A stretch of DNA of 64,000 nucleotides from an uncultured Pseudomonadota bacterium (lineage in GTDB: Bacteria > Pseudomonadota > Gammaproteobacteria > Steroidobacterales > Steroidobacteraceae), in assembly GCA_902826635.1 (NCBI GenBank), contig CADEFQ010000001.1, positions 1 to 64,000 of the forward strand. Direction: 5' to 3'. Position 1 is the first letter of the stretch. Every line of letters begins with the position of its first letter. Below the pieces are notes generated by a model, which was not told the DNA's origin, searched no databases, and worked only from the letters and a program-made list of their open reading frames with translations. Shown here piece by piece: positions 28,124 through 36,809 of the stretch. Position numbers and translations under genes: made by a program.

Positions 28124-29464
28124 CTAGCGCGCCGACCTCTGCCTGGCGAGCGACGGTGGGCCCACCCGGGCCCCCTTGAGCTTGGCCGCCCTTTCAGCCA
28201 GCGCAGCCACGGGCGTGAGGCGCAGCCCCGCGAGCAGGGCCAGCAGCCACACCATGACCTCGGACTTCAGGAAGTCGGCGAACTGCCCGCCGATGAAAAC
28301 TACCGCGAGCCCGCTGCACGTGGCGGCCATCACGCTCACATCGAGCAACGGCCGCTTTGCGCTGGCCCAGCGTCGTGCAACCAGGAAGGATTTCAGCACC
28401 CAAAGCCACAGCATCGAGAACAGGATCGCACCAGGGAAGCCCTGTTCCACCAGCGTGCTTATGAAGGTGTTGTGCGACGATCTGGCGCCCGAGCTGTCAA
28501 GATACGCTGCATCGAGATACTGCGAACTGAGCGTCGCAAACCCCCGGTGACCGACACCGAGAGGATGCGCGCCGAACATACGCATACCCGCCTTGACCTG
28601 TGCAATTCGGCCCTCGGCGCTGTTGTCCAGGGTCCCTTCCTTGTTGACCGCCGCCTCCATGGTCTGCATGCGTTCCCAGAACGCCTGCGAAGCCACGACG
28701 CCGAAACCAAGGATGCCAAGGAAAGCGAGCGTGTAGAAAAGCCGCGTGTTCTCCTTCGGCCGCAACGCGAAGATGGTGAGACCACCCATGAAGAGCGCCA
28801 GGAACGCGCCGCGACTGCCCGTCATTACTACCATGTTGAGGATGAACGGCACCGAGACGAGGGCTGCATAGCGCCGCCAGTCGCGCTTCACGAAAATCAG
28901 CATGGCGCCTGCGACGGCGGCCGTCGCGGCATGCATGCCGAGGGTATTGGAATCGTCGATCCCCGCCCCACCGACACCATCCAGCCTGCCCCCGGGCGCC
29001 GCGGTACCGAGCGCAACCAACCCCAGATACATGCACCCGAGTACGTGCGCAAGCAGGAAATCGGCCCCAAGCAGCGGGGTATCGATCAGCCGATACACCA
29101 TGAAGTAGACAATGATGAACTTGGTGAAGATGATCGCGCATTCGCGATGTAGTACCGGATCGACGGCCCATGGGCTCTGAATCCAGAGCCAGATCGTGTA
29201 GGTGATCAGAAATATCGCCGGAAAAGTCTTGTACCAAGGCGTACGAGCCGGGTCCGATTTCAGCCTCAAGATTGCGATCGCGGTGACCACTGCGGCCAGC
29301 AGCGACCAGCGAAAATCCGGAAGCCCCTGCCCCCACCAACGATTCGGAGCATCAAGATAGAACACTGCGACGTAGGTGTAGAGGCCGTAGATCGGGTGAC
29401 GGAAGAGCGCCATTCCGATGCCGACTACGAAACACAGAAGGAATACGACTGACGTCAGCGACAC
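28124..29464 (-). CDS. O-antigen-ligase-like protein, exosortase A system-associated
   Basis: Polytopic protein of 446 residues with about eleven helices. It has the Wzy/WaaL fold with a large periplasmic loop containing MFGAHPLGVGHRGF and SSHNTFISTLVEQGFPG, the HN motif of the O-antigen ligase family. The opening and length match the putative O-glycosylation ligase seen with XrtA. It may polymerise repeat units or transfer glycan to exported proteins. It overlaps the hydrolase 1 gene by 10 bases and ends the hydrolase-ACP operon. Confidence 0.82.
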   Translation of the reverse strand: MSLTSVVFLLCFVVGIGMALFRHPIYGLYTYVAVFYLDAPNRWWGQGLPDFRWSLLAAVVTAIAILRLKSDPARTPWYKTFPAIFLITYTIWLWIQSPWAVDPVLHRECAIIFTKFIIVYFMVYRLIDTPLLGADFLLAHVLGCMYLGLVALGTAAPGGRLDGVGGAGIDDSNTLGMHAATAAVAGAMLIFVKRDWRRYAALVSVPFILNMVVMTGSRGAFLALFMGGLTIFALRPKENTRLFYTLAFLGILGFGVVASQAFWERMQTMEAAVNKEGTLDNSAEGRIAQVKAGMRMFGAHPLGVGHRGFATLSSQYLDAAYLDSSGARSSHNTFISTLVEQGFPGAILFSMLWLWVLKSFLVARRWASAKRPLLDVSVMAATCSGLAVVFIGGQFADFLKSEVMVWLLALLAGLRLTPVAALAERAAKLKGARVGPPSLARQRSAR

Positions 29465-30321
29465 GATGGGTCACCAAAATGTCGCGCGAGCCACATGCGG
29501 CACCGGCAGTTGAACTCCTCGAGGTGGGCGGCCCCCGAAAAAGTGTGATCTGCCTCGGGCATGTCGATCGCTTCCACGCCATCGCGCTCGAGCCCTCGCC
29601 GCCATTCCGCATCGCGACGACAGCGCGCGCGAAACTCGTCTGCGGTCAGGTCGCGGCCGCTCTGCACGATCATCACCGGACTGGTGAAGTGCCTGAGTCC
29701 CGAGCGCATTGACTCGATGAATCCCTCTGCTCGTGACGCCGGCTGCCTCGTCGCGCGTACCAGGTTACTGAACAACGAACCGACGGACCCGATGAAATCG
29801 AACCCGCCACTCACAAGTTTGCGCCAGAAATCGGCTTGAAGCAGCCTCGTCGCATAGTAACGCTTGACGACCACCGCGGCCTGCGTTTGATCCGAACGCA
29901 CCCATGGGTTCATCAGGATCAGGCCCGCGACGCGCGGATCCGAGCGGCAGTACATCAGCGCAGCGGATGCCGCGTCGCATAGACCGAGCAGCACGACGCC
30001 GCGCCTCGGCTTGCAAGCGGCGTCGAGCGCATCGATGGCCGCGCGAATATCATCCGCAATATGTTCGAAACCCGAATGCTCGCCTTCGCTGTCTCCCATC
30101 CCTCGATAGTCGAATCGTAGTACGGGAAACCCGACTGCTGCGATAGCCATCGCACTCGACACGAACTGCCGGTGGCTGCCGACGCGATATTGCGGCCCAC
30201 CGACGATGACGAGCACTGCAACCTCGCAGCCGTCGCCGCCGGCACGATGCAGGACACCCACCAGAGCGCTGCCATGACAGCGAAACACGAGGGGTTCCAT
30301 GGCGTTCGCAGCGCGCGTCAT
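29455..30321 (-). CDS. Exosortase A system-associated hydrolase 1
   Basis: Alpha/beta hydrolase of 288 residues. The nucleophile elbow reads LLGLCDAAS, so Cys115 takes the usual serine place, as in dienelactone hydrolase. LRFDYRGMGDSEGE is at 68-81 and the likely catalytic His is in EADHTFSG near 259. The family is restricted to XrtA loci and its substrate is not known; cleavage of a carrier-bound acyl thioester is plausible because the acyl carrier gene is two genes upstream. It has an ATGA overlap with hydrolase 2. Confidence 0.85.
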   Translation of the reverse strand: MTRAANAMEPLVFRCHGSALVGVLHRAGGDGCEVAVLVIVGGPQYRVGSHRQFVSSAMAIAAVGFPVLRFDYRGMGDSEGEHSGFEHIADDIRAAIDALDAACKPRRGVVLLGLCDAASAALMYCRSDPRVAGLILMNPWVRSDQTQAAVVVKRYYATRLLQADFWRKLVSGGFDFIGSVGSLFSNLVRATRQPASRAEGFIESMRSGLRHFTSPVMIVQSGRDLTADEFRARCRRDAEWRRGLERDGVEAIDMPEADHTFSGAAHLEEFNCRCRMWLARHFGDPSCR

Positions 30322-31121
30322 GAAGCCGCCACCAATGCCGTGTTCGTAACGACTTCGGTCGCCATCCAGAAAGGCACACCCTGCACCTGCAGATGGTCGA
30401 TCCGACAGCCGACAGCGCGCGCCTTCTCGAGCGCTCGTTGCGTGCCGGGGGAGACGGGCGCTGCGGCGTCCACAACCACTTCGATCCAGCGGATCGGCGG
30501 AAACGAGGCAGTCAGTTCGCCGTGCAGATCCAGCGCATCGATGTCAGCGCACAGCGCGGCCGACAATGGGTAGCCAGCCACTTCCACCGTGTCGCCGGCT
30601 TTCAGCCGGGCGCGCAGCTCGGCAGCCGTCTCGGCGCGGCCCTGCTCCATGCGCGATGCCATGACGCGGATGCGCAAGAACTGGTCGACAAGGCGTGCGC
30701 CGCTGCTAACAGGCTGCCAGAAAACGATGTTTGAAAGTTCAAGGCCGTTTCGGTGCACCAAGGTCGCTGCAAGCAGTGCTCCCATTCGAATCCCCAGCAA
30801 CGATGTAACGCGCCATCCCAGCGAAGCGCTCCACGCGAGGGCTGCCGCGATATCGTCGAGCCAGTGCCCGATACGTGCCTCCCCGAAATCTCCCTCGCTG
30901 TCCCCGGTTCCGAAGAGATCGATGCAAAGCGTGGCCCTGCCCAGTTGTCGGGCATGCCGCGCGAAATCTGTGACGATCCGGCGGCTCTTGTTCATCTCCT
31001 CGGCAAACGCCGGTACGACGAGCGTGCATTCGCCCGTCGCGAGATGGGGCGTGCGCAGCAACGCAAACACACGGCGACCCGTCGCGCCGATGAACTCTGC
31101 GCGCACGCCGTCCGCGATCAC
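30318..31121 (-). CDS. Exosortase A system-associated hydrolase 2
   Basis: Alpha/beta-hydrolase fold protein of 267 residues. It has VVPAFAEEMNKSRR and DLFGTGDSEGDF, but the elbow reads LLGIRMGALL, with Arg where the nucleophile should be. The family is found with XrtA and with hydrolase 1. Lack of a nucleophile suggests a non-hydrolytic role, for example binding an acyl carrier or partnering hydrolase 1. The start is a GTG overlapping the acyl carrier stop by 4 bases (GTGA). Confidence 0.82.
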   Translation of the reverse strand: MIADGVRAEFIGATGRRVFALLRTPHLATGECTLVVPAFAEEMNKSRRIVTDFARHARQLGRATLCIDLFGTGDSEGDFGEARIGHWLDDIAAALAWSASLGWRVTSLLGIRMGALLAATLVHRNGLELSNIVFWQPVSSGARLVDQFLRIRVMASRMEQGRAETAAELRARLKAGDTVEVAGYPLSAALCADIDALDLHGELTASFPPIRWIEVVVDAAAPVSPGTQRALEKARAVGCRIDHLQVQGVPFWMATEVVTNTALVAAS

Positions 31122-31402
31122 TGCCCGAGCTTGTCAGCCAGGAATCGGGTCAGCGTGCCGACGGTGGCGAAGGTATCCGCCGAAATCTCGTCGTCGTCGA
31201 CCTGGATGTCGTACTGCTCTTCCATTGTCGTGATCAGGGTGACCACGGCCATTGAATCCAGCTCCGGGATCGACCCGAGCAGCGGACTGCCTTCAGTGAG
31301 GCGATCTGCTCGCTCACCGAGCTGCAGCGCCGTCCTGAGCAAGTTCCTGACGCCATCCAACGTATCCAAGCGATATCTCCCAAGAGTAGTTCGAGCCGGC
31401 AT
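31118..31402 (-). CDS. Acyl carrier protein, exosortase locus type
   Basis: A 94-residue acyl carrier protein. The phosphopantetheine site is Ser50 in PELDSMAVVTL, followed by helix III with the acidic EEQYDIQVDDDEIS stretch. It probably carries the acyl group activated by the AMP-forming ligase at 5572 and altered by the PLP decarboxylase at 7161. I chose ATG 31402 because the frame upstream is low-complexity antisense sequence. It opens the operon with hydrolases 2 and 1 and the ligase-like protein. Confidence 0.85.
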   Translation of the reverse strand: MPARTTLGRYRLDTLDGVRNLLRTALQLGERADRLTEGSPLLGSIPELDSMAVVTLITTMEEQYDIQVDDDEISADTFATVGTLTRFLADKLGQ

Positions 31403-31435
31403 ATTGTAGCGGCCGGGACTTCGTCGACCGCACAC

Positions 31436-31451
31436 TGGTTCAAAGTTTGCT
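31436..31451 (+). promoter_or_regulatory. Candidate sigma-54 (-24/-12) promoter
   Basis: TGGTTCAAAGTTTGCT matches the -24/-12 consensus at TGG, the -12 TTGC and the following T, with exact GG-to-GC spacing. Transcription would start near 31462, upstream of ATG 31485. The window encodes PrsR, a sigma-54 activator with an intact GAFTGA loop, so control by PrsR is possible. Confidence 0.5.
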
Positions 31452-31484
31452 AAGGTGCAGCAAAACACCGTTGAGTTGCAGTCG

Positions 31485-33293
31485 ATGACGCATATTTTCG
31501 GATACGCGGGTCGGTGGCCGAAGCACGACCCGGCCGCCCTGCGCCCGCGCGTGCCGGCGGGCCTCGAAACCAGCGAAATTGCGCCCTTGGGCGCGACGAT
31601 CGCAGCACCGGGCATCGCTCGCAGCGGCAACCTGTTGGCGGTCATCCGCGGGCAGCCGGTATGGGTTCGCGGCGGTCACTACGGTCGGGAGAACGCGGAC
31701 AGCGACGGAATCCTCGCTGCCTACCGCGAGCGCGACACCTCACTGCTGGCGGAACTGCGCGGGCGGTTTTCACTGGTGATCCTGGACGGCGATCGGCGAC
31801 GGGTCGTGCTGGCGATCGACCCGATGGGCATCGAGCGCATGTGCTGGGCCAACGTCGAAGGCGGGCTCGTCTTCAGCGACTCAGCCGAGGCAGTCGCTGC
31901 CTTTCCGCCCGTGAGTGCGCCGCTGCGTGCGCAGGCCGTACACGACTTCCTGCTGATGCACATGATTCCGGCACCCGATACCGTCTTTGAAGGCGTGCAC
32001 AAGCTCGAACCGGGTGTGCAGTTGGTCTTCGAGAACGGGCGTGCGAATCTGAGCCGGTTCTGGGCTCCCGATTTCGTCGAGCGCACCACGGAGTCGTTCG
32101 ACGCGCTGAAGACAGGCCTTCGTGATGGGCTGGATGCAGCTGTCGCGCGTTGCAATCCGGATACGCGAACGGGCGCATTCCTGAGTGGTGGCCTCGACAG
32201 CTCGACGGTCGCCGGGGTGCTCGGCAAGGTGAGCGGCCGTCCGACGCGGACCTTTTCGATCGGATTCGGCGTCGAGTCGCACGATGAAACCCGATACGCG
32301 CGCATCTCGGCCCGACACTTCGGGTGCGACGCGACCGAGTACAACGTCACCGCCGACGACATCGTGACGGCGTTCGATCGCATCGCCTCGGCCTACGATG
32401 AGCCTTTCGGCAATTCATCCGCAGTCCCGACGCTTCTCTGCGCTCAGCTTGCCGCAAGCAATGGTATCAACCACCTGCTCGCCGGAGATGGCGGCGACGA
32501 GATCTTCGGCGGCAATGAACGCTACGCCAAGCAACAGGTCTTTGAGTTTTACGGCGGACTGCCGTCATGGGCGCGCCGCGGCTTCCTCGAGCCATTGAGT
32601 CGCGCCATCGCGCCCGATACACCGATCACGCCGCTGCGCAAGGTCCGCAGCTATATCGATCAGGCCCGCATCCCGCTGCCCGAGCGGCTCGAGACCTGGA
32701 ACCTGTTCTACCGCACGCCCCATGGAGAAATCTTCGAACCGGAGTTCGCGGCGCGCATCGACGTGCGCGGGCCCATCGAATCCATGGCTCGCGTCTACGA
32801 CAGCGCACCTGAGTGCACGCTTCTGAACCGGATGCTGCACTACGATTGGCACTTCACGCTCGCAGACAGCGACCTGCGCAAGGTCATCACGATGTGCGAG
32901 TTGGCCGGCGTGCAGGTGTCGTTCCCGATGCTCGATCCGGGACTTGTCGATTTTTCGCTGCGGGTGCCGACGCGGGTGAAGATGCGAGGTCGCGAGCTGC
33001 GCAGTTTCTACAAGCGCGCGATGACCGGCTTCCTTCCGCAGGAAGTCATCGACAAGCAGAAGCACGGGTTCGGGCTGCCCTTCGGCGTCTGGCTCAAGGA
33101 CCACGCGCCGCTGCGCGAGCTGATCTTCGCCCACTTGAAGCGGCTCGGGGAGCGCGGCATCGTCAGGCGATCCTTCCTCGAGAAAATGGTGAGCGAGCAC
33201 GCCGCCGGCGAGCCGGGCTACTACGGATACGCGATCTGGGACTTCGCCATGTTCGAGGCGTGGCTGTCGGCCCACCGGCCGCGCGGCATCTGA
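31485..33293 (+). CDS. Asparagine-synthetase-like protein lacking Cys2
   Basis: A 602-residue protein. It begins MTHIFGYAG where active class II amidotransferases begin MCGIFGYAG, so the glutaminase nucleophile is replaced, and RGPD and NGEIYN are also lacking. The synthetase half is canonical: FLSGGLDSSTVAG near residue 230, TFSIGFGVESHDE, and LLAGDGGDEIFGGNERY near 330. It should make an AMP intermediate with free ammonia or another amine as the nucleophile. A longer GTG start at 31455 exists, but the sigma-54-like start near 31462 supports ATG 31485. It is monocistronic. The substrate is unknown; it differs from the 573-residue triplet. Confidence 0.78.
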   Translation: MTHIFGYAGRWPKHDPAALRPRVPAGLETSEIAPLGATIAAPGIARSGNLLAVIRGQPVWVRGGHYGRENADSDGILAAYRERDTSLLAELRGRFSLVILDGDRRRVVLAIDPMGIERMCWANVEGGLVFSDSAEAVAAFPPVSAPLRAQAVHDFLLMHMIPAPDTVFEGVHKLEPGVQLVFENGRANLSRFWAPDFVERTTESFDALKTGLRDGLDAAVARCNPDTRTGAFLSGGLDSSTVAGVLGKVSGRPTRTFSIGFGVESHDETRYARISARHFGCDATEYNVTADDIVTAFDRIASAYDEPFGNSSAVPTLLCAQLAASNGINHLLAGDGGDEIFGGNERYAKQQVFEFYGGLPSWARRGFLEPLSRAIAPDTPITPLRKVRSYIDQARIPLPERLETWNLFYRTPHGEIFEPEFAARIDVRGPIESMARVYDSAPECTLLNRMLHYDWHFTLADSDLRKVITMCELAGVQVSFPMLDPGLVDFSLRVPTRVKMRGRELRSFYKRAMTGFLPQEVIDKQKHGFGLPFGVWLKDHAPLRELIFAHLKRLGERGIVRRSFLEKMVSEHAAGEPGYYGYAIWDFAMFEAWLSAHRPRGI

Positions 33294-33319
33294 TCAACCG
33301 CGCGCGCCGGTCAGGCAAC

Positions 33320-34465
33320 CTAGACCTGCGGGCAGGCGATGAACTGCTTCGAGAAGATGATCTGGTCGAAACGCTGCCAGAACGGGCTCATGTTTGCGCC
33401 GTTGTGGTAGATCCAGCACAGCATTGCGTTCCAGCCAGGACGCGCGATGCTACCAACGCTGTTCGCGCCACCGTCAAAGTGCGCCGGATAGGTCGCGTCC
33501 CAGATCTTCGTGTAGGTGGTCTCGCCCGGATGCGCAGCCCAGACCTCGAAGCGCGTCTCGTTCACGCCATTGCGGCCCGGCACGACGTGATAAAGCAGGG
33601 TATCCCAACCGCCCGAGTAGGCCCACTTCGGGCTCACCGGATTGCGCGTGCCGGTCGACACCTGCGCGAGCGGCGTGTAGTTGTAGCCCTGATAGACGTT
33701 GTGGATGTTCGGCATGCCGACAGACTGGGAGCCTTCCCAATAGCCGCCATAAGTCACGAGTTCCTGAACCGTGTATGAGTCGTTGGTCGTTGTAAACGAC
33801 GTGAACTTGCCGACCGAGATATTCCCCGGCGTCGTGCGGCGCGGATCCGCCATGACCCGCACCTGCACGTAGAAATCCGTGCCGTCGTAGAAGCTGTTCT
33901 GGTCGGCCGGGTGGCCGTACCAGCCCGACTTTGCGTTGCTTGCCTGGCCCCAGTTGAGGCCTTGGGCACCCCCATCGGTGGCCACGTACGTGCCGAGCGT
34001 GAGAGTACCGCCAGCCGCCGGATCGTCCTGTCCACGACCATTGCTTGCGCCGGTGAGCGGAGAGAACGGGCGCCACCAGTAGTTCCCGTCCATTCCCGGC
34101 GAGTTGCGGGTCAGCTGCATGTAGCCGCCGCCATCCGCGCCGCCCGACGGTATCCACTCCACAAACCTGGCGTCGGCATCACCGACTGCCTGCGGGTCGT
34201 TTCCCCCGCGATAGCCGCCGGTCCAGCGAAACGCATCGACTTCGGCCTTCGAATCGAAATTGTGATGCCAGACGACGCCGGCTCCGCTGATACGTGCGAG
34301 CCAGTCCGCGGCCGCGGTCGGCGTCGAGCAAGGTGTCGATGCAGAGGTGCCGCCCCCTACGCTTACGCTCGGCGGCGGGCACGACCGGGTCTGGGCGAGG
34401 CCGATGCCGGGAATCGCCGCACCCGCCAGCGTGGCGGAAGTCACCAGAAAATCCCTACGCTTCAT
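33320..34465 (-). CDS. Tat-exported polysaccharide-lyase-like protein
   Basis: A 381-residue protein with leader MKRRDFLVTSATLAG, the shared module CPPPSVSVGGG plus a second Cys, and a beta-rich domain with VVWHHNFDSKAEVDAF, YWWRPFSPL, DFYVQVRVMADPR and YVMHNGANMSPFW-like segments (read here as IYHNGANMSPFW). This resembles jelly-roll polysaccharide lyases or LamG domains. It starts at ATG 34465, with AGGAG about 10 bases upstream. A CRP-like motif lies in the divergent region. Cleavage or binding of the locus polysaccharide is inferred, not shown. Confidence 0.68.
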   Translation of the reverse strand: MKRRDFLVTSATLAGAAIPGIGLAQTRSCPPPSVSVGGGTSASTPCSTPTAAADWLARISGAGVVWHHNFDSKAEVDAFRWTGGYRGGNDPQAVGDADARFVEWIPSGGADGGGYMQLTRNSPGMDGNYWWRPFSPLTGASNGRGQDDPAAGGTLTLGTYVATDGGAQGLNWGQASNAKSGWYGHPADQNSFYDGTDFYVQVRVMADPRRTTPGNISVGKFTSFTTTNDSYTVQELVTYGGYWEGSQSVGMPNIHNVYQGYNYTPLAQVSTGTRNPVSPKWAYSGGWDTLLYHVVPGRNGVNETRFEVWAAHPGETTYTKIWDATYPAHFDGGANSVGSIARPGWNAMLCWIYHNGANMSPFWQRFDQIIFSKQFIACPQV

Positions 34466-34560
34466 CTATCTGCTCCTGTATCCACGCAAGCGGCCGATGG
34501 TGCGGCAGGAAGTTTCCTCCTTACCGCGCCATGCATGAAGGCCGACCGATGGGATAAGTT

Positions 34561-34576
34561 AGTGAACCAGTCCACA
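34561..34576. promoter_or_regulatory. CRP-like operator (8 of 10 half-site bases)
   Basis: AGTGA-ACCAGT-CCACA lies inside the 201-base divergent region between the Tat protein at 33320 and the deacetylase at 34667. Flanking TT and AA extend the dyad. It departs from TGTGA-N6-TCACA by one base in each half. It is more credible because a perfect site stands before another member of the same Tat family. Confidence 0.35.
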
Positions 34577-34666
34577 AATTGCACGATGTCGCCAGATGCA
34601 AACAGTATCGCGGGCGAACGGAGGTATCATGTTGACCCGGTTTTTCGGCCCCGGCGCAATCATTTC

Positions 34667-35653
34667 ATGAGCGGACTCTCGACCCTCGAATCGGGCTTGA
34701 TTCGTGCGGGCGGCACCCTGCTGTCGCGCCGCGGTGCACACGCTTCCCTGCTGGTCCTGATCTATCACCGTGTGCTCCCGGTACCGGACCCCATGCTCCC
34801 CGCCGAACCGGATGCTGCGGCGTTCGCACGCCAGATGGACCTGCTCGCGCAGAACTTTGTGGTGCTGCCCTTGCGCGAAGGGGTGACCCGGCTGCGGAGC
34901 GGAACGCTGCCCGCTCGATCCGTCTGCATCACCTTCGACGATGGTTACGCCAACAATTTCACCGTGGCGCTGCCGATCCTGCGCAAGCGCGCCCTTCCGG
35001 CCACAGTCTTCGTTGCGCCCGCTTATCTCGACGGCGGCTGCATGTTCAACGACCTGATTTTCGAGGCCTGCCGCGCGGCGCCAGAGGTACTCGACCTCAC
35101 CGGCTTCGGATTGGGGCGACTCGCGCTGGCGGGCACCACCGAGCGACTACGCGCAGCGCAGCACATCGTCGACCAATGGAAGTACTTGCCGCGCGAGGAA
35201 CGGCGGCAGCGGGCGGAGCACCTTGCAGAGCGGGTGGGCGTCGCCCCGCCCACCGACCTGATGATGACTGGGGACCAGGTGGCCCGGATGCCCCGCGAAG
35301 GCATCGAAATCGGCGCGCACACGATGACGCACCCGATCCTCGCACGGACGCCCGAGGGCGAAGCCCGCGACGAGATCCTCGAGAGCCGGCGACGGCTCGA
35401 GGACATCACCGGCGCGTCGGTGCTCAGCTTCGCCTACCCCAACGGCAAGCCGGGGCGCGACTACGCGCGGGAGCACGTGAACGCCGTACGCGACGCCGGG
35501 TTTGAACTCGCGGTCTCGACGAGTTGGGGCGCTGCCACCGCGCAAACCGACCCGTTCCAGATTCCGCGAATCGCGCCCTGGGACCGCCAGCCCCTGCGAT
35601 ACGCGGCGCGCATGGTCAACGCGTATCGCGAGCGGAGCTTCGCCTGCGCCTAG
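34667..35653 (+). CDS. Polysaccharide deacetylase family protein (first)
   Basis: NodB-fold protein of 328 residues. The catalytic TFDDGY is at residues 89-94, with an IGAHTMTHPIL metal-binding block near 213. It has no clear signal peptide. It would N- or O-deacetylate a sugar unit. It is distinct from the XrtA-type deacetylase at 46546. The start is ATG 34667; the frame upstream is antisense to the Tat gene. Its last 38 bases overlap the convergent glycosyltransferase gene. Confidence 0.8.
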   Translation: MSGLSTLESGLIRAGGTLLSRRGAHASLLVLIYHRVLPVPDPMLPAEPDAAAFARQMDLLAQNFVVLPLREGVTRLRSGTLPARSVCITFDDGYANNFTVALPILRKRALPATVFVAPAYLDGGCMFNDLIFEACRAAPEVLDLTGFGLGRLALAGTTERLRAAQHIVDQWKYLPREERRQRAEHLAERVGVAPPTDLMMTGDQVARMPREGIEIGAHTMTHPILARTPEGEARDEILESRRRLEDITGASVLSFAYPNGKPGRDYAREHVNAVRDAGFELAVSTSWGAATAQTDPFQIPRIAPWDRQPLRYAARMVNAYRERSFACA

Positions 35654-36809
35654 CCTCGATGAAGCCGAGCACCTGATCGGCGACATCGCTCCAGCCCCCC
35701 ACCGGCAGTGCGCGCGAAATGGCGTCGTGATCCCACGCCCGGCCGAGCACCGCCAAAAGAGCGCGCGCCGTCCCGGCCACATCGCCGATTCCGACGAGCC
35801 GACCATTGACGTCGTCCGAAACGAAACGGGGATTGTCTCCGGCCGGCGTCGTCACGACCGGCAGGCCGACGGCAAGCGCTTCGAGTACCGAGTTGCAGCA
35901 GCCTTCGCGCTCGGTGGCGAGCGCAAACGCATTCGCCGCCTGCAGCCAGAGAGTGACGGCATCGGGCGCCACGGCGCCGACGAACGTCACCGCCTCCTCC
36001 AACCCCGCCTCGCGCGCGACCTGCGCCAGGACCCGCGGATGGTCAGGCTCATAGGCGGGGCCTCCGATGATCGCGAGGCGTGCATCGGGGCACGACTCGC
36101 GCAATGAGGCAAGCGCGCGGATCAGGATCGCGTGGCCCTTGCCGGCGATGAGGTGTCCAACACTGACGATCAGGGGAGCATCGGCCGGCAGCCCGAGTTG
36201 CCGCCGCGCCGCGACCCGGTCACCGGGACGGAACGCCGTGCGGTCCACGGCATTGGGAGCCACGAGGATCTTCTCCGGCGCGACGCCCGCCTCGACCGCG
36301 AGGTCCCGCAGCGAATGGCTGACCGTGATGCAGCCATTCGCGTCGTGCAACGCGCGAATGAGCTGCGGCCGGATCCAGCGCGTGCGCAGGGCGTCCACTT
36401 CCATGCCACGCAATGTGATGAACACCGGGATACCCAGCCTGCGTGCGGCGCGCACGCAGCCAACGCCGTCGGGATAGCCGAAGTGCGCGTCGAGCGCGTC
36501 GACTTCACCCGCCGCGTGCAGGGCCGCGAGCTTTGAATGGACACTGCGCGCGAGCCACCGTCCGTCGAGCCCTTTCAGTGCACCAGGCAAATACAGCATT
36601 GGCGCGTGTTCGATCCGCAGGCCGCCCGCGTCATGCGATGCGGCGCGGGCCCAGGCGGGCAACGGTCGCAACGCCGGCATGTAAGGCAACGGCTGGACCA
36701 CACGGACATCCGCTCGATCAGCCATCGCCGCAAGGCGACGGAGCACGAAGGCGCCGACCGCCGGTGAATCCGGCGTCGGCAGCACCCGGCAGACGCTGAC
36801 GATCTTCAT
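35616..36809 (-). CDS. Family 4 glycosyltransferase
   Basis: GT-B glycosyltransferase of 397 residues. It has the N-terminal SVCRVLPTPDSPAVGAFVLRR, the central DAHFGYPDG and TLRGMEVD segments, and the donor-binding VGHLIAGKGH (about 215-225) and ATEREGCCNSVLEALAVGLPVV (about 296-317) blocks of GT4 enzymes. It is the last gene of the long core operon and overlaps its neighbour by ATGA. It adds one sugar of the repeat unit; which one cannot be read from sequence. Confidence 0.82.
   Translation of the reverse strand: MKIVSVCRVLPTPDSPAVGAFVLRRLAAMADRADVRVVQPLPYMPALRPLPAWARAASHDAGGLRIEHAPMLYLPGALKGLDGRWLARSVHSKLAALHAAGEVDALDAHFGYPDGVGCVRAARRLGIPVFITLRGMEVDALRTRWIRPQLIRALHDANGCITVSHSLRDLAVEAGVAPEKILVAPNAVDRTAFRPGDRVAARRQLGLPADAPLIVSVGHLIAGKGHAILIRALASLRESCPDARLAIIGGPAYEPDHPRVLAQVAREAGLEEAVTFVGAVAPDAVTLWLQAANAFALATEREGCCNSVLEALAVGLPVVTTPAGDNPRFVSDDVNGRLVGIGDVAGTARALLAVLGRAWDHDAISRALPVGGWSDVADQVLGFIEARRRRSSARDTR

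Noticed and set aside
34577..34594. Reverse-strand TGGCGACATCGTGCA as a sigma-54 promoter
   Set aside because: The GG-to-GC spacing is one base short and the -12 element is not TTGC.
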